Below, one piece after another: positions 60,366 through 64,000 of a DNA stretch of 64,000 bases. Below the pieces are notes generated by a model. It did no database searches, had not been told where the DNA came from, and saw only the letters and a program-made list of their open reading frames with translations. The stretch is from Pseudomonas sp. PDM05 (lineage in GTDB: Bacteria > Pseudomonadota > Gammaproteobacteria > Pseudomonadales > Pseudomonadaceae): positions 124,001-188,000 of the forward strand of contig NZ_JACVAC010000006.1 in the NCBI RefSeq assembly GCF_014851685.1, given 5' to 3'. Both the position numbers and the translations under genes were made by a program. Numbering within the stretch: position 1 is the first letter of the stretch; each line of letters starts with the position of its first letter.

Positions 60366-61163
60366 ATGAATATCTACAGCTCTCGCCCCGTTGTCCTCTG
60401 TCTCTCCGGCCATGACCCCAGTGGTGGCGCCGGCCTGCAGGCAGATATCGAAGCCCTGCTCGCCCAGGGTTGCCATGCGGCTCCGGCCGTCACCGCCTTG
60501 ACCGTGCAGAACACGGTCAATGTCAGCGACTTCCGCGTACTCGACCGCGAGTGGGTGTTGGCCCAGGCCAATGCCGTGCTTGGCGACTCCGAAGTCGCGG
60601 CGGTCAAGCTGGGCATGCTCGGCTCCACCGCGATGGTCGACACCGTGGTCGAGCTGCTCCAGGCGCACCCGCACCTGCCAGTGGTGTGCGACCCGGTGCT
60701 GCGCGCCGGTGGCGGCGGCAGCCTGGGCAAGGACGAGGTCGGTTATGCGATGCGCGAGCGTTTGTTCCCGCTGTCGCTGATCGCCACGCCGAACCTGCCT
60801 GAAGCCCGCATCCTCGCCGAGTTGCCCGAAGGTACGGCGGATGAATGCGCCGCGAAGCTATTGCCGTTTATCAAGCACCTGCTGATCACCGGCGGCCATG
60901 GCGATGAGCATGAAGTACACAACCGCCTATATAGCCGTGATGGCACGCAGCAGACCTTTACCTGCCAGCGTCTGCCGGGCAGTTATCACGGTTCGGGCTG
61001 TACGCTTGCGAGTGCACTGAGTGGGCGGATTGCCCAGGGCGAAGGTTTGGTCAGTGCCGTGCAATCGGCCCTCAACTACACTTGGCGCACCCTGCGTGAC
61101 GCCGAACAACTCGGCCAGGGCCAGTTCGTACCGCGCCGATTGCCGCTGGATTTCTGCTCGTAA
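60366..61163 (+). CDS. thiD: Hydroxymethylpyrimidine/phosphomethylpyrimidine kinase
   Basis: A 265-residue protein from the ATG at 60366. Ribokinase fold with CLSGHDPSGGAGLQADIEA, AVTALTVQNT, VCDPVLRAGGG and the anion-hole and catalytic Cys/Gly region in GSYHGSGCTLASAL. It phosphorylates HMP and HMP-P for thiamine synthesis. Divergent from ladS; thiE follows 18 bp later in the same operon. Confidence 0.95.
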   Translation: MNIYSSRPVVLCLSGHDPSGGAGLQADIEALLAQGCHAAPAVTALTVQNTVNVSDFRVLDREWVLAQANAVLGDSEVAAVKLGMLGSTAMVDTVVELLQAHPHLPVVCDPVLRAGGGGSLGKDEVGYAMRERLFPLSLIATPNLPEARILAELPEGTADECAAKLLPFIKHLLITGGHGDEHEVHNRLYSRDGTQQTFTCQRLPGSYHGSGCTLASALSGRIAQGEGLVSAVQSALNYTWRTLRDAEQLGQGQFVPRRLPLDFCS

Positions 61164-61181
61164 GACCAAGGAACCTGCCCG

Positions 61182-61808
61182 ATGAAACTACGTGGCCTTT
61201 ATGCCATTACCGACAGCCAACTGTTGGCCGGCAAATTCCTCGCCTACGTCGAAGCGGCGTTGGACGGTGGCGTGACCCTGCTGCAGTACCGCGACAAAAG
61301 CAGCGACGAAGCCCGCCGCCTGCGTGAAGCGGAAAAGCTGCGCGAACTGTGCTCGCGCTACAAGACCCAGTTGATCATCAACGACGACGCCGAACTGGCC
61401 GCGCGCCTGGGCGTCGGCGTGCACCTGGGCCAGACCGACGGCCCGCTGACTCCGGCCCGTGCGCTGCTCGGTTCCAAGGCGATCATCGGCGCCACCTGCC
61501 ACGGCCAGATCGAACTGGCCGAGCAGGCCGCCAAAGAAGGCGCGAGTTATGTCGCCTTCGGCCGCTTCTTCAATTCCAACACCAAGCCCGGCGCCCCGGC
61601 GGCCACCGTTGAAATGCTGGCCCAGGCCCGCGCGCGGTTGCAGGTGCCGATCTGCGTGATCGGCGGCATTACCCTGGAGAACGCCGAACCGCTGGTGGCC
61701 CACGGTGCCGACCTGCTGGCGGTGGTCCACGGCCTGTTCGGTGCCGACAGCACCCAGGAAGTGACACGCCGCGCCCGCGCCTTCAACACCCTTCTGCGCC
61801 TTAAATAG
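61182..61808 (+). CDS. thiE: Thiamine-phosphate synthase
   Basis: A 208-residue TIM barrel: [65 protein letters not shown] and [24 protein letters not shown]. It joins HMP-PP and HET-P to thiamine monophosphate. Second gene of thiD-thiE; hemL starts 29 bp later and may be co-transcribed. Confidence 0.96.
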   Translation: MKLRGLYAITDSQLLAGKFLAYVEAALDGGVTLLQYRDKSSDEARRLREAEKLRELCSRYKTQLIINDDAELAARLGVGVHLGQTDGPLTPARALLGSKAIIGATCHGQIELAEQAAKEGASYVAFGRFFNSNTKPGAPAATVEMLAQARARLQVPICVIGGITLENAEPLVAHGADLLAVVHGLFGADSTQEVTRRARAFNTLLRLK

Positions 61809-61837
61809 AAAGCAATTCTGACTTCAGAGAGCCCATC

Positions 61838-63121
61838 ATGTCCCGTTCCGAAACGCTGTTTGCCAATGCCCAGAAGCACATCCCCGGCGGTGTGAACTCC
61901 CCCGTGCGTGCGTTCAAGAGCGTGGGCGGCACGCCGTTGTTCTTCAAGCATGCCGAAGGCGCCTACGTCACCGACGAAGATGACAAGCGCTATGTGGACT
62001 ACGTCGGTTCCTGGGGGCCGATGATCCTCGGCCACAGCCACCCGGACGTGCTCGACGCAGTGCGCCAGCAACTGCAACACGGCCTGTCCTACGGCGCGCC
62101 GACGGCGATGGAAACCGAGATGGCCGACCTGGTCTGCTCGATCGTGCCGTCGATGGAAATGGTGCGTATGGTCAGCTCCGGCACCGAAGCGACCATGAGC
62201 GCAATCCGCCTGGCCCGTGGTTTCACCGGCCGCGACAGCATCATCAAGTTCGAAGGCTGCTACCACGGCCACTCCGACAGCCTGCTGGTCAAGGCCGGTT
62301 CCGGCCTGCTGACCCAAGGCGTGCCAAGCTCGGCCGGCGTGCCGGCGGCGTTCGCCAAACACACCCTGACCCTGCCGTTCAACGACATCGCTGCGGTCGA
62401 GCAGATGCTCAGTGAAGTGGGCCAGGACGTGGCGTGCATCATCGTTGAGCCGGTCGCCGGCAACATGAACTGCGTACCGCCGGCGCCGGGCTTCCTCGAA
62501 GGCCTGCGCGAGCAGTGCGACAAGCACGGCGTCGTGCTGATCTTCGACGAAGTGATGACCGGCTTCCGCGTGGCCCTCGGCGGCGCACAGGCGTACTACG
62601 GCGTCACACCAGACCTGAGCACCTTCGGCAAGATCATTGGTGGCGGCATGCCTGTCGGCTGCTTCGGTGGCAAGCGCGAAATCATGCAGCACATCGCACC
62701 GCTGGGTCCGGTGTACCAGGCGGGCACGTTGTCCGGTAACCCGCTGGCGATGGCGGCCGGCCTGACCACCTTGCGCCTGATCAGCCGCCCGGGCTTCCAC
62801 GCCGAGCTGACCGACTACACCACCCGCCTGCTCGACGGCCTGCAACAACGCGCCGACGCTGCCGGTATCCCGTTCGTTACCACACAGGCAGGCGGCATGT
62901 TCGGCCTGTACTTCAGCGGTGCCGACGACATCGTCACCTTTGACGATGTGATGGGCAGCGACGCCGGCCTGTTCAAGCGCTTCTTCCACCTGATGCTGGA
63001 AGGCGGCGTATACCTGGCGCCGAGTGCATTCGAAGCCGGCTTCACTTCGATCGCCCATGGCGAAGCCGAGCTGAAACTGACCCTGGATGCCGCCGAGCGT
63101 GCCTTCGCTGCCTTGAAATAA
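61838..63121 (+). CDS. hemL: Glutamate-1-semialdehyde 2,1-aminomutase
   Basis: A 427-residue class-III aminotransferase-fold enzyme. PLP-binding Lys265 in [12 protein letters not shown], the upstream phosphate-binding [21 protein letters not shown] and [12 protein letters not shown]. It produces 5-aminolevulinate in the C5 pathway of heme synthesis. Its neighbours thiD and thiE are the usual ones in pseudomonads. A hairpin follows the stop codon. Confidence 0.97.
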   Translation: MSRSETLFANAQKHIPGGVNSPVRAFKSVGGTPLFFKHAEGAYVTDEDDKRYVDYVGSWGPMILGHSHPDVLDAVRQQLQHGLSYGAPTAMETEMADLVCSIVPSMEMVRMVSSGTEATMSAIRLARGFTGRDSIIKFEGCYHGHSDSLLVKAGSGLLTQGVPSSAGVPAAFAKHTLTLPFNDIAAVEQMLSEVGQDVACIIVEPVAGNMNCVPPAPGFLEGLREQCDKHGVVLIFDEVMTGFRVALGGAQAYYGVTPDLSTFGKIIGGGMPVGCFGGKREIMQHIAPLGPVYQAGTLSGNPLAMAAGLTTLRLISRPGFHAELTDYTTRLLDGLQQRADAAGIPFVTTQAGGMFGLYFSGADDIVTFDDVMGSDAGLFKRFFHLMLEGGVYLAPSAFEAGFTSIAHGEAELKLTLDAAERAFAALK

Positions 63122-63134
63122 GCCGATGCATCGC

Positions 63135-63159
63135 CTGACGCCGCCCCCGGTGGCGTCAG
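63135..63159 (+). terminator. Probable terminator after hemL
   Basis: Perfect stem CTGACGCC / GGCGTCAG with a 9-nt loop, followed by ATTTGCTACTTT, a weak T tract. Confidence 0.6.
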
Positions 63160-63346
63160 ATTTGCTACTTTGCTTACAGACATTTCCTTGTTTTTTCGAG
63201 AAATCACCTGCAATCCGGCAGATAACTTGCCCAACCAGCAGAAAAACGAGTAAAGACTTTGTAAGCAGAGGCCTGCTTATTTCATAATGCGCGCTTATTG
63301 GATCCCGCGAGGGTCCGCGTGCCCCGTCAGAGGTAAGTCGATTCCC

Positions 63347-63901
63347 ATGAAACGCACCGGCCGCACCCTGGTTCTGGGCTGCCTGTTGCTCCTTCAGCCG
63401 CTGCTGGCACATGCACAAGCAGGCGGCAACTCGTTGTTAATCCCAGCGATGGGTCGTTGCACCCTCAATACCCAGCCAGACAGCCAGGCCGAAGCCCTGA
63501 GCGCGTGTCAGAAACAGGCCGACGGCGGGGATGCGCAGGCGCAATACGAGTTGGGCGAGTATTACCATGACAGCAAGAACCCCGCCCGCGACCTCAACAA
63601 AGCCTTGAGCTACTTCGAGAAAGCCTCGTTGCAGGGCCATGCCGAAGCCCAATTCAAGCTGGGCACCATGTTCTTCCACGGCGAAGGCGTACCGGCCAAC
63701 AACGTCCAGGCGTATATCGTGCTGAAGATGGCCGCGGTCAACGGTGCCGAAGATGCGCTGGACACGGCCGACGAAGTGGCCGAGCACATGCAGCGTGATG
63801 AATTGGAAGTGGCGACCCAGGTGCTGGGGCAGATCTTCCGCAATTATCTGCAGGAATTGCAGAGTGCAGACGGGCGTTCGCCTTTCTCACCCCTCCCCTG
63901 A
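63347..63901 (+). CDS. Secreted Sel1/TPR-like repeat protein
   Basis: A 184-residue protein from the ATG at 63347. Signal peptide LVLGCLLLLQPLLAHA. At least two Sel1-type repeats (DAQAQYELGEYYHDSKNPARDLNKALSYFEKAS and HAEAQFKLGTMFFHGEGVPANNVQAYIVLKMAA), followed by a helical tail. Sel1 repeats serve protein-protein contacts. Periplasmic; partner unknown. The same position, next to hemL, is taken by a hypothetical gene in P. aeruginosa as I recall. Confidence 0.87.
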   Translation: MKRTGRTLVLGCLLLLQPLLAHAQAGGNSLLIPAMGRCTLNTQPDSQAEALSACQKQADGGDAQAQYELGEYYHDSKNPARDLNKALSYFEKASLQGHAEAQFKLGTMFFHGEGVPANNVQAYIVLKMAAVNGAEDALDTADEVAEHMQRDELEVATQVLGQIFRNYLQELQSADGRSPFSPLP

Positions 63902-63924
63902 ATCTTCAGTGCTTTTGAAGGCCT

Positions 63925-64000
63925 CTTCGCGAGCAAGCCCGCTCCCACATTTAATTGCATTCCAAATTTGGAACTCGGTCGAATGTGGGAGCGGGCTTGC
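63925..64000. repeat. Inside-out REP pair, truncated by the window end
   Basis: CGCGAGCAAGCCCGCTCCCACA followed by TGTGGGAGCGGGCTTGC. Inner flank CTCGGTCGA is the same as in the pair at 37885-37972. Confidence 0.85.

Noticed and set aside
61547..63418. 623-codon open frame on the minus strand across hemL
   Set aside because: Shadow of hemL and the end of thiE. HemL is complete with its PLP Lys; the antisense product has no motif.
1..64000. tRNA, rRNA, IS elements, integrase or attachment sites
   Set aside because: None recognised on either strand; small degenerate tRNA-like folds were not checked computationally.

Overview
This window is chromosomal DNA from a Pseudomonas of the P. fluorescens group. 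The evidence is high GC with dense, tightly packed genes; many REP/REPIN palindromes with the core GTGGGAGCGGGCTTG; and Pseudomonas gene neighbourhoods (cstA-yjiX-yjiA, katB-ankB, cioAB, and amn-aidB-ladS-thiD-thiE-hemL, whose order I recall from P. aeruginosa). I see no rRNA, tRNA, prophage, insertion sequence, CRISPR array or integrase, so most of it is core genome with a few variable modules.

Layout. 0-3.2 kb: a yjiA-type GTPase (cut by the window edge), a YjiX-type peptide and the CstA transporter, all on the minus strand, divergent from a PilZ protein. 3.6-9.4 kb: a secreted hypothetical protein, radA, ankB-katB (periplasmic peroxide defence), mscL and a ferredoxin-NADP reductase. 9.4-10.6 kb: an AT-rich stretch with a LuxR solo. 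10.7-16.1 kb: rlmG, the cyanide-insensitive oxidase operon cioA-cioB plus a 55-residue DUF2474 peptide, a perfect ANR/FNR box, and a divergent MFS exporter. 16.2-19.9 kb: a three-subunit molybdenum hydroxylase operon resembling paoABC. 20-23 kb: a secreted DUF4879-like protein, a purine permease and trmA. 23.1-24.0 kb: an overlapping DUF4160/DUF2442 pair. 24.3-29.9 kb: a quinate/shikimate catabolic cluster (aroQ, quinate/shikimate dehydrogenase, TetR regulator, quiC, MFS importer) whose two promoter regions share operator-like motifs, one matching the PcaR consensus I recall. 29.9-35.5 kb: transporter, lipoprotein, ypfJ, secreted hydrolase, and a GNAT-tesB-HAD operon. 35.5-43.8 kb: deacetylase-fold protein, a BaiN-type flavoprotein overlapping a cluster of DnaA boxes, rhlE, a yedA-type exporter divergent from an Lrp regulator, a DUF6124-like gene with a structured leader, a NYN RNase plus DEDDh exonuclease pair, and DUF2076. 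44-54 kb: YciC, an EEP phosphatase, an esterase, hrpB, a lipoprotein, a CDF metal exporter, DUF6515 with a structured upstream element, another Lrp regulator, DUF2788 and rluE. 54-64 kb: amn, aidB, ladS, thiD-thiE, hemL and a Sel1-repeat protein.

How the genes work together. Quinate or shikimate enters through the MFS carrier. It is oxidised by the AroE-family enzyme, dehydrated by AroQ, and converted by QuiC to protocatechuate, which would feed the pca/beta-ketoadipate pathway encoded elsewhere. KatB-AnkB, RadA, AidB and CioAB are stress and respiratory functions. LadS feeds the Gac/Rsm switch. ThiD-ThiE and HemL are cofactor biosynthesis. Most starts were placed at the codon with the best Shine-Dalgarno sequence, so several genes are shorter than their longest open frame.
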